A stretch of DNA of 55,374 nucleotides from Sulfuricaulis sp. (GTDB lineage: Bacteria; Pseudomonadota; Gammaproteobacteria; Acidiferrobacterales; Sulfurifustaceae), in the NCBI GenBank assembly GCA_030650525.1, contig JAUSDQ010000208.1, positions 1 through 55,374 of the forward strand, read 5' to 3'. Position numbers and translations under genes: made by a program. Of the stretch, positions 28,408-37,261 are shown piece after piece. Position 1 is the first letter of the stretch. Each line of letters opens with the position of its first letter. The notes under the pieces were generated by a model. The model saw only the letters and a program-made list of their open reading frames with translations, ran no database searches and had not been told where the DNA came from.

Positions 28408-29423
28408 ACCGAACGCTCCCGGCCCGGCTCAAGCGTTGGGGTTGCGGTCGGTGGGTCGACCCGTCGGGTCCACCGTGCCAACAGACCGAGAATACCGCCC
28501 GGTAGCGAGACCACAACCACTAGCAGAAGCAGTCCGGTCACCATGTCCGACATGCCGACGAGCGTGCGCGTAAGATAGAACACCGCCGACAGCACCAGCG
28601 CCCCAAGCACCGGCCCCCAGAAGTACGCGCTGCCGCCTAGCAAGGTGTAGAGAATAGGATTGGTGGAATTGGACCAGTGGCCGAGTTCAGGCGTGACGAT
28701 TTGCGCCCAAGGTGCGACCAGCGCACCGGCCGCGGCCGTCGTCGCACCAGCCAGGACGAAGATCACAAGACGGTGCAGCCGCACTGGAATGCCAAGGAAC
28801 TCGGCACGATCAGGGTCTTGCTTGACGGCCTGAAGCGCCCGTCCGAAGGGTGTGTCGAGCACCCAACGGATCAGCGCGATCAGCAGGCCGCAAATCAGCA
28901 CGATGAAATAGTAGAAATTGTCGCCGGCCGCGAGGTCGAGCTGCCAGTTGCCGACCGCGATCTGGGGGCGCTGCAGGCCGTTCAGGCCGTCGTTGCGTCC
29001 AAGTATGGCGGTGTTGGAGACCAACAGATGCAGCAGTTCGGCAAAGGCCAGCGTGAGGATAGCGAAGTACACGCCCTCGCTGCGGCGCAGCGCCACCGCG
29101 CCGACCAGTCCGGCCAGCACGGCCCCGACCGCTGCCGAGAGCACCAGCGTGAGCAGGAACGGCACGCCCAGTTGCTGCGTGAACACGGCCGACGCGTAGG
29201 CACCCGCTGCGAAGAACATGGCCTGGCCGAAGCTCAGCACCCCGGACAGGCCGAACAGCAGGTTGAATGACAGGCCGAATACCGCATTGATCCAGATCAT
29301 GCCGGCGATGAAGACCAGCCCGCGGTTGAGCACGCTGGGCACAAATAGCGCAGCAAGCATTAGGAACAGAAGGATGATCCAGTCGCGGCGCGAGTCGGCC
29401 CCGATGAAGCTTGTGGTGCCCAT
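28404..29423 (-). CDS. Liv-type ABC transporter permease (LivM-like)
   Basis: A 339-residue polytopic permease. NLLFGLSGVLSFGQAMFFA near residue 55 is the family signature, and GRALQAVKQDPDRAEFLGI is the cytoplasmic coupling loop. The ATG is one base after the stop of the livH-like gene and the stop overlaps the livG-like start, so translation is tightly coupled. Confidence 0.92.
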   Translation of the reverse strand: MGTTSFIGADSRRDWIILLFLMLAALFVPSVLNRGLVFIAGMIWINAVFGLSFNLLFGLSGVLSFGQAMFFAAGAYASAVFTQQLGVPFLLTLVLSAAVGAVLAGLVGAVALRRSEGVYFAILTLAFAELLHLLVSNTAILGRNDGLNGLQRPQIAVGNWQLDLAAGDNFYYFIVLICGLLIALIRWVLDTPFGRALQAVKQDPDRAEFLGIPVRLHRLVIFVLAGATTAAAGALVAPWAQIVTPELGHWSNSTNPILYTLLGGSAYFWGPVLGALVLSAVFYLTRTLVGMSDMVTGLLLLVVVVSLPGGILGLLARWTRRVDPPTATPTLEPGRERSV

Positions 29424-29424
29424 G

Positions 29425-30312
29425 TCAGTGCCGTTCCTTGCCCATGAGGCCTTGGGGACGCAGCAACAAGATCAGCGTCATCGCAATGAAGAATGGAAGG
29501 CCCGGCAGGCTCGGCAGGAACCACTGGCCGACCGCATCGATCAACCCGAGCAGGATGGAGCCCAGGAACGCACCGCTGATGCTGCCCATACCACCGATGA
29601 TGATCACGCCAAAGGCCTGGATCACGAAGGCGCTTGCCAGTGTGGGCGACAGCGTCTGGTTCGACACCAACAGACCGCCAGCCAGTCCCGCAAGCGCGAA
29701 GCCGATCGCCACCGTGGCGGTATAGACCAGCCGCACGTTGATGCCGAGCAACCGAGCCATCCACGGATCAACTGCAATAGCTTTCACAAGACGGCCGGGG
29801 CCAGTGCGGTTCAGAAAGAACTCGAGCAGGAGGTACACGACCACGCCTGCGCCAACGATAAACATTGAAAGCTTGGGCACCACTGCGGCACCTAACAGCC
29901 AGGCACCGTCGAGCACCGCCGGTGGCATCACGCTGTGGTAGTTGAGGCCCCAGACCAGCTTTGTCGATCCCTCGCATACTAGCAGCAGTGCATAAGTGGC
30001 GATCAACACGTATGCATCTTCTACACCGGCCAGTCGTCGCAAGACCAACCGGTCGACCACCAACCCGAGCAGCGCAACCAACACACCCGCAGCCAGCGAC
30101 CCGAACAAATAGAGCGCCATTGAGGAACTCCCACCCAAGGCATTCGTCAATGAATAGGCCGCGTAGGCACCGATCATAAAGAAACCACCGTGAGAAAAAT
30201 TAAGAATGTGCAGCGTACCAAACACCAGAGTAAGACCTGCGGCGACCAGAAAGGTCGCCATGGCCCACGTCAGGCTGTTGACCAGCAGCGTTGTAATGTC
30301 GGCAACTTGCAT
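29425..30312 (-). CDS. Liv-type ABC transporter permease (LivH-like)
   Basis: A 295-residue membrane permease. FGTLHILNFSHGGFFMIGAY near residue 30-50 and the late FVIQAFGVIIIGGMGSISG are typical of LivH. It lies 18 bp after the binding-protein gene in the leftward operon. In contrast to cluster 1, here all five importer parts are contiguous. Confidence 0.92.
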   Translation of the reverse strand: MQVADITTLLVNSLTWAMATFLVAAGLTLVFGTLHILNFSHGGFFMIGAYAAYSLTNALGGSSSMALYLFGSLAAGVLVALLGLVVDRLVLRRLAGVEDAYVLIATYALLLVCEGSTKLVWGLNYHSVMPPAVLDGAWLLGAAVVPKLSMFIVGAGVVVYLLLEFFLNRTGPGRLVKAIAVDPWMARLLGINVRLVYTATVAIGFALAGLAGGLLVSNQTLSPTLASAFVIQAFGVIIIGGMGSISGAFLGSILLGLIDAVGQWFLPSLPGLPFFIAMTLILLLRPQGLMGKERH

Positions 30313-30330
30313 TTGTGCAGCTCGTTCCCG

Positions 30331-31587
30331 TCAGGCGGTACGAAGCGTGAGCTTCTTGCCCGGGCTTGGCGGAAATATGACAGACTTCCCGTCGATCTTG
30401 GTGTACTGACTAACTTTGTAGCCTTTGTCCGTGTTATCTGGTTCAATATAGACCAGCTCCACGTCCTTGATCGCTTGGTTGTCCTCAGCTCGCATGGTGC
30501 GCGGACCAGTCACTGTGTCCCAGGTCAACCCCTTAAGATTCGCGACGACCGACTTGGTCTCGGTTGACTTACCCTTTTCAATTGCTTTCATAAGTGCGTA
30601 GATGCTTGCATGCGCCTCAGCTGCCCAGCCCAGCGGCTCGGCATCCTTTGTCTTCGCAAAGTAGTCGGCAACGAACCGGTCGCTCAGAGGGTTACCCTTG
30701 TTGGCCTCGGCGTAATAGTGCATGCCGGTCCAGTGTGGCGGCAGCTGTTGTTTCATGCCCCGCGCCACGAGAAACTCGTTGGCGGCATCGCACACCACCT
30801 TGTAGCGCTGCATCAGGCCGAAGCCGCGGGCCTGCTGGAACATGGTGATGGCGTCGCCGCCATAAGTGCAATTGAAAACGCCATCGGCCTGCTGGCGCAA
30901 CGCCTGTGCGATCGGATTTCGGTAGTCGGTCACGCCATAGGTCATCATGATCGGATCGAGAATCTCCGGCTTCTTCTTCGCAATCGACGGATAGAATTCC
31001 AGGAGCGCGTCGACAAAGATGCTCCAGGTGGTCCGGCCGTATTCATGATCGGGCACCAGACCGGTCCAGCGTGTGATGTTCGGGTACTTCTGCGCCATCA
31101 GCTGGGCCTGCGCCCGTGTGCGCGCATCCGGTGAGTCGCCGGTGCGGAACAGATTGGGCGAGTAGTTCTCATGGTTCATCTTCTCGGTGCCGGCACCGCA
31201 GGTCATGAATACACCGCTTTCCTGCTGCATCACCGGGATCAGGGCCAGCACCACCGCGCTCGAGATTCCACCGGTGTGCAGGTTGATACCGGCGCCGAGC
31301 AGCTCGCGCGCGGCGGCCAATGCCGCAGCCGGATTGGCTTTGTCGTCACGGATTTCGAGCATTACTTGGCGGCCCAGGATGCCGCCAGCCTTGTTGATCT
31401 GCGCGACCGCGATCTCGGCGCCGTTTTTGACATAGGAGCCAATGAATTCCTGCGGGCCGCTCAGTGGCGTGATCAGGCCGATTTTCAGTGGTCCACCCTG
31501 CGCGCGCACCAGCCCCGGAAGCCCAGTGGCCGCTGCGGCGGCGGCCGCGGAATACTTGAGGACGCTTCTGCGATCGATACGGTTCAT
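30331..31587 (-). CDS. Liv-type ABC transporter substrate-binding protein, Tat-type signal
   Basis: A 418-residue periplasmic binding protein. The N-terminus has a twin-arginine motif, DRRSVLK, followed by an alanine-rich hydrophobic stretch and a probable cleavage after VRA near residue 29, so export by Tat is likely. The mature protein opens with PLKIGLITPLSGPQEF, typical of the type I binding fold. AAGGAGAT precedes the ATG. The ligand is probably the acid degraded by the operon's enzymes. The lone binding protein of cluster 1 has a Sec-type signal instead. Confidence 0.92.
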   Translation of the reverse strand: MNRIDRRSVLKYSAAAAAAATGLPGLVRAQGGPLKIGLITPLSGPQEFIGSYVKNGAEIAVAQINKAGGILGRQVMLEIRDDKANPAAALAAARELLGAGINLHTGGISSAVVLALIPVMQQESGVFMTCGAGTEKMNHENYSPNLFRTGDSPDARTRAQAQLMAQKYPNITRWTGLVPDHEYGRTTWSIFVDALLEFYPSIAKKKPEILDPIMMTYGVTDYRNPIAQALRQQADGVFNCTYGGDAITMFQQARGFGLMQRYKVVCDAANEFLVARGMKQQLPPHWTGMHYYAEANKGNPLSDRFVADYFAKTKDAEPLGWAAEAHASIYALMKAIEKGKSTETKSVVANLKGLTWDTVTGPRTMRAEDNQAIKDVELVYIEPDNTDKGYKVSQYTKIDGKSVIFPPSPGKKLTLRTA

Positions 31588-31635
31588 GTCTATCTCCTTG
31601 GGTTGGTCTTGAATGATGCGCGGTGAAGGGATCGG

Positions 31636-32430
31636 CTACTTGCCGGTAAATACAGGTTTGCGACGTTCGCGGAAAGCCTTGACGGCTTCGGCATGGTCGG
31701 CCGTGAGGTTCGATAGGCACTCATAGGCCACGCCGGCGTCAAAGTAGCTGTGGAACAGCTGGCGCAACGGCAGGTTGATCGTGACCTTGCTCCAGCGGAT
31801 GGCTTTGGTGGCGCCGGACACCAGACGCTGCGCCATCGCGTCGACTGCTGTATCGAGTTTTGCGAGCGGCACGACATCAGTCACGAGGCCTATGCGCTCG
31901 GCCTCGACCGCCAGCATGAGCTCACCCGTCAGCAGATATTTCTTAGCCTTGGCATAGCCGACCAATTGCGGCCAGATGAGTGCGCCGCCATCCCCAGCCA
32001 CCAAGCCAACGCTCACATGCGGATCCCCGATCTTGGCCTCATCCGACGCGATGATGATGTCACAGAGCAAGGCCAGACTCGCCCCGAGGCCGGTGGCGTG
32101 GCCGTTTAGCTTGCAGATCAGCGGCTTCTCAAGGTCCAGCTGCGAGTAGACGATATCCTTGGCTTCGCGTGCCGTCTTCTCAAATTCGTCGGGCTGGTCG
32201 ACAGACAGCTGCATCCAGTCGATGTCACCACCCGCGCAGAACGCAGTCCCGTTGCCGGTAAGCACCACCACATCCGAGTCCGAGTCGCGCTGCGCATCGG
32301 AGAACACCCGCGACAGCTCATGGTGCAAGCGCGCATTGACTGCATTGCGCTGTTCCGGGCGGTTTAATGCGATGGTCAAAATGCGACCAGATCGGTGAAA
32401 TTCGATGCATTCGTAAGAGGAAAAATCCAT
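31636..32430 (-). CDS. enoyl-CoA hydratase
   Basis: A 264-residue crotonase-family protein. Oxyanion-hole motifs are GTAFCAGGDIDWM near residue 65 and NGHATGLGASLALLCD near 110. The following segment, IGDPHVSVGLVAGDGG, has an aspartate where hydratases have the second catalytic glutamate, so hydratase versus isomerase is not settled. It sits between the dehydrogenase pair and the transporter genes of the operon. Confidence 0.88.
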   Translation of the reverse strand: MDFSSYECIEFHRSGRILTIALNRPEQRNAVNARLHHELSRVFSDAQRDSDSDVVVLTGNGTAFCAGGDIDWMQLSVDQPDEFEKTAREAKDIVYSQLDLEKPLICKLNGHATGLGASLALLCDIIIASDEAKIGDPHVSVGLVAGDGGALIWPQLVGYAKAKKYLLTGELMLAVEAERIGLVTDVVPLAKLDTAVDAMAQRLVSGATKAIRWSKVTINLPLRQLFHSYFDAGVAYECLSNLTADHAEAVKAFRERRKPVFTGK

Positions 32431-32454
32431 GTGAGTCCTAGGGCAAGTGCGGTT

Positions 32455-33546
32455 TCAATGGAGGTTTGACGATGTCGAGGTGGCGAAGGACCTGAAATGC
32501 TGCTCAGCGGAGCCGTAAAGCTGTTCATTCACGCGAACGCGGCGCAGATAGTGGCTCACCATGTATTCGTCAGTGATGCCTATTCCCCCATGCAACTGTA
32601 TGGCTTCCTGCAGCACCTTGCGCGCGGCCTGGCAAATGAAAGTCTTCGCCGCATGCACATCGCGTTCAGCTGTTACCGCATCTGCCTGCACTGACTCGAT
32701 TGCTTGATCGAGTACCGCTCGGCTCTCACTAAGCTGCAGGTACATGTCTACCGCCCGATGCTGCAGCGCCTGGTATGTACCCAAGGGTTTGCCAAACTGT
32801 CTGCGCGTCTTCAGGTAGTCAAGCGTAAGGTCGAACGCTGCGGACATAGCGCCAAGCGAATCTGCTGCTGTCGCCAGTACTGCCAACCATAGCGCTGGCT
32901 GTGCGTTTGCGGTCATGTCCGCATTACCCAGGAGGATTGCTGCGCAGCCTTTCAAGGTCACGGTGGCGCCGCTGCGGCCGTCCAACAGCGGAAAGCTCTT
33001 ACGATTGACCCCGCCGCCGTTCGCATCAACCAGATAGAGCGCCTCCGCTTTGTCGCCGTCACGGGCCAGCACCAACAAATGATCGGCCATATCTCCATCA
33101 ACCACCACCGCTTGTCGGCCATGCAGCGCACCGCTTTCAACGTGCATCGCCTCCGACACAGGGCCGAGCACACAAGCGACCGGTAAATGGCCGCTCAGCA
33201 ACCTGGGCAGTAACTCGGCGCGTTGCGCGGGACTGCCATTGTGCGCAACCAGGAACGGCGCCAAAAAGCCGCATGACGTCAGCGGCTCATTGATAAGCGC
33301 CCTGCCTGCAACTTCAGCGAGCAGGCAGATCGACGTCAAACGAACCCCCAGTCCACCATCTTCCTCCGGTGTCGACACCCCAAGCCACCCCATTTCGGCC
33401 ATATCCATCCAAACGTCATTGCTAAAGCGGCGCTGTGACGGCGTCAATAGATGGCGGTCTTCAAAGCGATATCGATCCCGCGTATAGCGCGTAGCCGCGT
33501 CGTCGAGTGCGGCATCCGTTTCGTCAAGCCACAACTTGTTTTTCAT
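32455..33546 (-). CDS. acyl-CoA dehydrogenase, small partner subunit
   Basis: A 363-residue acyl-CoA dehydrogenase-family protein. The family's C-terminal features are present (RRQFGKPLGTYQALQH, IQLHGGIGITDEYMVS), but the usual FAD-contacting GGTNEI-like end is replaced by LYGSAEQHFRS, and the TEPxxGSD loop is missing. Such degenerate subunits are known from heteromeric pairs, e.g. PimCD-like and steroid dehydrogenases. Its ATG overlaps the stop of the larger subunit by four bases, which supports assembly as a pair. Confidence 0.88.
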   Translation of the reverse strand: MKNKLWLDETDAALDDAATRYTRDRYRFEDRHLLTPSQRRFSNDVWMDMAEMGWLGVSTPEEDGGLGVRLTSICLLAEVAGRALINEPLTSCGFLAPFLVAHNGSPAQRAELLPRLLSGHLPVACVLGPVSEAMHVESGALHGRQAVVVDGDMADHLLVLARDGDKAEALYLVDANGGGVNRKSFPLLDGRSGATVTLKGCAAILLGNADMTANAQPALWLAVLATAADSLGAMSAAFDLTLDYLKTRRQFGKPLGTYQALQHRAVDMYLQLSESRAVLDQAIESVQADAVTAERDVHAAKTFICQAARKVLQEAIQLHGGIGITDEYMVSHYLRRVRVNEQLYGSAEQHFRSFATSTSSNLH

Positions 33547-34781
33547 AAACCCAGCTCCGCCTTGCTGATGATGTTGCGTTGGATCTCGTTCGATCCACCG
33601 TAAATGGTGGAGGCCCGCCCGTGCAGGTACTCGCGCACGGCGCCGCTCGTGCTGGCGGGTCCCACGTGCGACGCCGCGTGCTGTCCATGAACCTGAACCG
33701 GGTCATACACGATGGCGCTGCTGCCCAACCAGTCGAGCGTGGCCTCAGCTATCTCCTGCTGCAGCTCTGAACCCCGGATCTTCATGATTGAAGCCTCAAC
33801 GCCGGGGGGCTGACTCGGATTCATGGCACGGGCATAAGCCAGGCAGAAGGCCCGAAGCGCATGCAGCTTCAACTCCATCTGCACGATGCGGCGATCGAAG
33901 GCAGCTCTGTCCTGCACGCCATCACTCGGCGTGCTGTTGACAAGCGTTTTGAGGTGGTTGAGCTGGCGCATCGATCGACCGGTTTCCGACGAAAGGATTC
34001 GCTCGTTGCTCAGAAGGAACTTGGCATAACTCCAGCCACTACCCTCTTCGCCAACCATGTTTTCGACAGGCACCTTCACCTCATCAAGGAACACCTCGTT
34101 GACATGGTGGCACCCGTCCATGGTTCTGATGGGGCGAACCGTGATACCTGGTGTATGCATGTCGATCAACAGAAAGGAGATGCCCTGTTGTGGCCGCGAC
34201 TCATCGCTCGTTCTGACCAGACAGAACATCCAATCAGCCCATTGGGCGTAACTGGTCCATACTTTTTGACCGGTGACGACGTAGTGGTCACCACAGCGGA
34301 TGGCGCGCGTCTTCAGTCCAGCCAGATCCGAACCGGCATTTGGCTCTGAGTAGCCTTGAGCCCACCACTCTTGTGAAGCAAGTATCGGAGGGAGAAAGCG
34401 TGACTTTTGGGCCGAAGACCCGAAGGTGTAGATCACAGGTCCAACGTAGTTCACGCCAAAGGGAATCAACCACGGCGCACCACCCAGCATGCTTTCTTCC
34501 TCAAAGATAAAACGCTGCAGCGGTGTCCATTCGGCGCCGCCATAGGCCTTCGGCCAATGTCCCGCAACCCATCCGCGACCGGCGAGCGATTTCAAGAATT
34601 CAAGGTTGTCGTCCTTACTGAGGAACAAATTGCCACGCACCTTTTCGCGTACATGTGGCGGCAACTCTTGCTCACAATAGGCTCTCACCTGCTGCCTGAA
34701 CTCGTTTTCATTCGCGCGCGCGCTACGCGACCCATTGGTTGCCGGGACTGACGGAGCCTTCAACGGGTTTTGCTGGATCAT
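33543..34781 (-). CDS. acyl-CoA dehydrogenase, large partner subunit
   Basis: A 412-residue acyl-CoA dehydrogenase. YSEPNAGSDLAGL near residue 150 replaces the usual TEP loop, and the C-terminal YGGSNEIQRNIISK is the complete FAD/adenine-contact motif missing in its partner. It is the first gene of the leftward nine-gene operon. The start is either ATG at 34781 or GTG at 34793; neither has a clear Shine-Dalgarno. The operon head faces the TetR gene at 34949. The pair may act on pimeloyl- or cyclic acyl-CoA (weak inference from subgroup and neighbours). Confidence 0.91.
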   Translation of the reverse strand: MIQQNPLKAPSVPATNGSRSARANENEFRQQVRAYCEQELPPHVREKVRGNLFLSKDDNLEFLKSLAGRGWVAGHWPKAYGGAEWTPLQRFIFEEESMLGGAPWLIPFGVNYVGPVIYTFGSSAQKSRFLPPILASQEWWAQGYSEPNAGSDLAGLKTRAIRCGDHYVVTGQKVWTSYAQWADWMFCLVRTSDESRPQQGISFLLIDMHTPGITVRPIRTMDGCHHVNEVFLDEVKVPVENMVGEEGSGWSYAKFLLSNERILSSETGRSMRQLNHLKTLVNSTPSDGVQDRAAFDRRIVQMELKLHALRAFCLAYARAMNPSQPPGVEASIMKIRGSELQQEIAEATLDWLGSSAIVYDPVQVHGQHAASHVGPASTSGAVREYLHGRASTIYGGSNEIQRNIISKAELGL

Positions 34782-34811
34782 GGTTAGTTTCACGATGCTT
34801 TAAACATAAAA

Positions 34812-34828
34812 TGAATGGTGAGTCATTG
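34812..34828. promoter_or_regulatory. FadR-like TetR operator candidate
   Basis: TGAATG-GTGAG-TCATTG in the 167-bp gap between the divergent TetR gene and dehydrogenase operon. The arms and 5-nt spacer match the TGAATGA...TCATTCA form known for TetR-type fatty acid regulators such as Bacillus FadR. It would allow repression of both divergent units until an acyl-CoA binds the regulator. Confidence 0.55.
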
Positions 34829-34834
34829 TTCATT

Positions 34835-34851
34835 CTAAATGCAACATTTAG
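34835..34851. promoter_or_regulatory. perfect 7-bp-arm palindrome in the TetR intergenic region
   Basis: CTAAATG-CAA-CATTTAG, seven bases downstream of the FadR-like site. Perfect arms around 3 nt. It could be a second binding site for the TetR protein or a different regulator. Confidence 0.45.
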
Positions 34852-34948
34852 ATTTGCACCATAGGGAAAACACTAGGTGGAGTCTACTCAGCGTTTTCCG
34901 TTAGACTAAAAACAAGGGGTGACGGTCAGCTGATGTAGGCTACACGCC

Positions 34949-35614
34949 ATGAAAGAAATGGATCCATTTATGCAGGTGACAATGAAAAAAACACGCCGTG
35001 AGCTGGTCGGTGCACGGCTGACGCGTAATGAACGCGCCGCAAGAACGCGCGAGCAGATACTTGTTTCAACGGCACACGTGGTTGGCGAATTCGGGTACCG
35101 GGATTCATCCATCCAGCGCATCACGTCCGACGCGGGGATAGCGCAAGGTACTTTCTATCTTTATTTCGAATCGCGGCAGGCATTGTTTGACGAACTACTT
35201 CCCCACTTCGGCGTACAGATGCTCGAACGAGTTCGCGAGCGGGCTCATGGCGCAAAAGGCTTCTTCGACGTGGAGGAGATCGGCGTCCGTGCCGTCTTCG
35301 AGTACCTATATGAGAATCCTTGGTTCTGGAGGGTCCTAAATGAGGCCGAGATCGAGGCCCCGGCGGCTTGGGCGCAGCACCACAATGAAGTTACCAGCCG
35401 CTATATGAAGTTTCTGAAGCGAGCTCGCGCAGATGGTGAAATTTCGACTTATGGTGAAAGCGAACTTGGGACGCTGGCATATCTTCTCATTGCGGCGCGG
35501 GATTACCTTTACGTTTATCACCTCAACAGACCAAAACGCAGTGAAGGCATCCCAGAGTCGGTCATCAAAACATATATGCATTTTCTCAAACATGGACTTG
35601 GCCCGTCTGCATAG
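34949..35614 (+). CDS. TetR family transcriptional regulator
   Basis: A 221-residue TetR regulator. The N-terminal DNA-binding domain holds ARTREQILVSTAHVV and the helix-turn-helix IQRITSDAGIAQGTFYLYF, followed by FESRQALFDEL; the rest is the helical ligand domain. It is divergent from the cluster 2 operon with palindromic sites in between, so it is most likely its local repressor, released by an acyl-CoA intermediate. ATGs at 34949, 34958, 34970 and 34982 are possible; the last has AGGTGA upstream. Confidence 0.9.
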   Translation: MKEMDPFMQVTMKKTRRELVGARLTRNERAARTREQILVSTAHVVGEFGYRDSSIQRITSDAGIAQGTFYLYFESRQALFDELLPHFGVQMLERVRERAHGAKGFFDVEEIGVRAVFEYLYENPWFWRVLNEAEIEAPAAWAQHHNEVTSRYMKFLKRARADGEISTYGESELGTLAYLLIAARDYLYVYHLNRPKRSEGIPESVIKTYMHFLKHGLGPSA

Positions 35615-36109
35615 TTGATCGCCGCATATCCCTGCCGGTGATGCACCGCACCGAATCGGTAATAATGTGCTTCCGCAATGGGCGCGTAACCAGTCGTCTC
35701 GGAACGACCGCTCTAAAGGTGCCTACTGAAGTTTACGCAAGCAGTCTTTGGCATTTTCCCGCTTCCGCACACCCATTGCAGACACACATTGGTATGACGG
35801 CAGCAGACTGACTCCAGTCATTTAAGGTTTCTGATCGACGGGCAGTTCCCGACCCATTGCAGACCGTGACGAAATTAAAGAACGGACATTCGCGGTCAGG
35901 GTCTGAAAGTCCAAAGCTGTCATTGGCGATACCAAAGTCGCGTTCTCATCTGGCGGGCTGATCTGCAGCGGGCGCGTTCGGTAGCATTTACAGTTCAATT
36001 GAACAAAACTAAAAGAACGAAGCTATGTCCTAATTCGATGAGTCTGGGTTGGACAGAATTCCACAACTGCGCATTCCGCATCGCGGGAACGGGAAGACAG
36101 CAGGGTCGA
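35615..36109. other. intergenic region between clusters 2 and 3
   Basis: About 495 bp between the TetR stop and the stop of the leftward LysR gene, with no gene I can support. A 13-nt string ACCCATTGCAGAC occurs twice, at 35771-35783 and 35852-35864. A perfect 12-bp palindrome GTTCAATTGAAC lies at 35993-36004. A 64-codon open frame at 35999-36193 runs antisense into the LysR gene and is not credible. The composition changes here from cluster 2 to the GC-richer cluster 3, so this may be a junction of acquired DNA. Confidence 0.5.
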
Positions 36110-37093
36110 CTATCGGCGCCTAGCTTGTTTCCTGGCGACCTTTTTCGCCGTCGCAAGCCTGGACGACCTATCAGAGTGGCCCATGGCCGTTAGTAGCGAC
36201 TCTTCGAGGTTCAATGCGGCGAACTCCAGCTGGATCGCATCGACCAGCTTAACGCTCGCCGCCGAAACCTTACGATCGCTGGGCCACGCCACAACCCATC
36301 CCGTATCGAAGCCGGCGATGGGCGCTATGGAGAGGAAGCCGGCTTCGTACTCCCGCAGCACGGCGGAGAATGGGACGACGGCAAAGGCGATACCTCGGCA
36401 GACCAGGTCAATGCTCAGGTGAAGGGGCTGAACGTCCATCACGACATTGAGTGTCAGACCAATCCGATTCGCCGCCTTTTCGAGTCCGCTCGTGACGCGG
36501 TTCGACCGAGAAATCAGCAAGGGATGCTGCGAAACAAAGGCCAGATCGACCGGCGTGTCCATGCGTAGGCCGGCACGGGCCGGGCCGGCAATCACAAGCG
36601 GCTCATTGATTAGCGTACGCGTGGACAGAGCCTTGCCGTTGGCGTCATCGCGAATGACAACCGCGACGTCGCATAATCCCCTGGCCAGGGAATCGGCCAT
36701 GGTGTGAGACAGGCCCTCAATCACACCGAGGTGGACCTTCGGGTAGCGACGCAGGTATCCTTCGACCAGGCCGCCGCCCAGCAGCACGCGGATCGACGGC
36801 GTCATTCCCAGCACCAGGTGGCCGGTCGGCGTTTCCGACTCAGCCAGCACGTCTTCCCTGAGCAGCGCGACGTCCCGGAACAGTTGGCTGGCGCGGTCGC
36901 GCAGGATCTCGCCTGCGTGCGTCAGCACGACGCCGCGTGAGGTCCGATCGAGCAGCTTGGCACCGATTTCCTCCTCCAGTAGCTGCACCTGCCGCGTCAG
37001 CGCGGATTGCGAGATGTAGCGGGCGCGCGCCGCGGCGGCGAAGCCCCCGTGTTCCGCGATCGAGATGAAGTAGCCAAGCTGTCGCAGGTCCAT
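36110..37093 (-). CDS. LysR family transcriptional regulator
   Basis: A 327-residue LysR-type regulator. The N-terminal winged helix-turn-helix (about 1-60) reads LGYFISIAEHGGFAAAAR, then ISQSALTRQVQLLEEEIGA; the C-terminal effector domain starts near residue 90 with HLVLGMTPSIRVLLGGGL. It is divergent from the CoA ligase at 37262, the classical LysR layout, and the gap holds AT-rich palindromes. It is the likely activator of cluster 3, responding to the imported acid or its CoA ester. The C-terminus is lysine/arginine-rich. Confidence 0.92.
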   Translation of the reverse strand: MDLRQLGYFISIAEHGGFAAAARARYISQSALTRQVQLLEEEIGAKLLDRTSRGVVLTHAGEILRDRASQLFRDVALLREDVLAESETPTGHLVLGMTPSIRVLLGGGLVEGYLRRYPKVHLGVIEGLSHTMADSLARGLCDVAVVIRDDANGKALSTRTLINEPLVIAGPARAGLRMDTPVDLAFVSQHPLLISRSNRVTSGLEKAANRIGLTLNVVMDVQPLHLSIDLVCRGIAFAVVPFSAVLREYEAGFLSIAPIAGFDTGWVVAWPSDRKVSAASVKLVDAIQLEFAALNLEESLLTAMGHSDRSSRLATAKKVARKQARRR

Positions 37094-37116
37094 GATGGCA
37101 GTATAAGCGGAGATAG

Positions 37117-37158
37117 CGAATTATTCGATAGCTGCCAGCCGTAAATTGAATTTCCCAG
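37117..37158. promoter_or_regulatory. LysR-type operator/promoter element, copy A
   Basis: AT-rich island in GC-rich DNA, between the divergent LysR and ligase genes. It contains CGAAT-T-ATTCG (37117-37127) and AAATT-G-AATTT (37143-37153). The part from 37121 on is repeated at 40770-40806 with about 31 of 38 aligned columns identical, and both copies begin 141 bp before a start codon. Confidence 0.6.
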
Positions 37159-37261
37159 CAAGTGCCATTCTCGTTACAGTGAATCACGGACTCAACGGGC
37201 GCCCTGCCTCCAGATTCCCGGATGGTCTCGCATCGAAGACCACCTACCGGAGACAAACACA

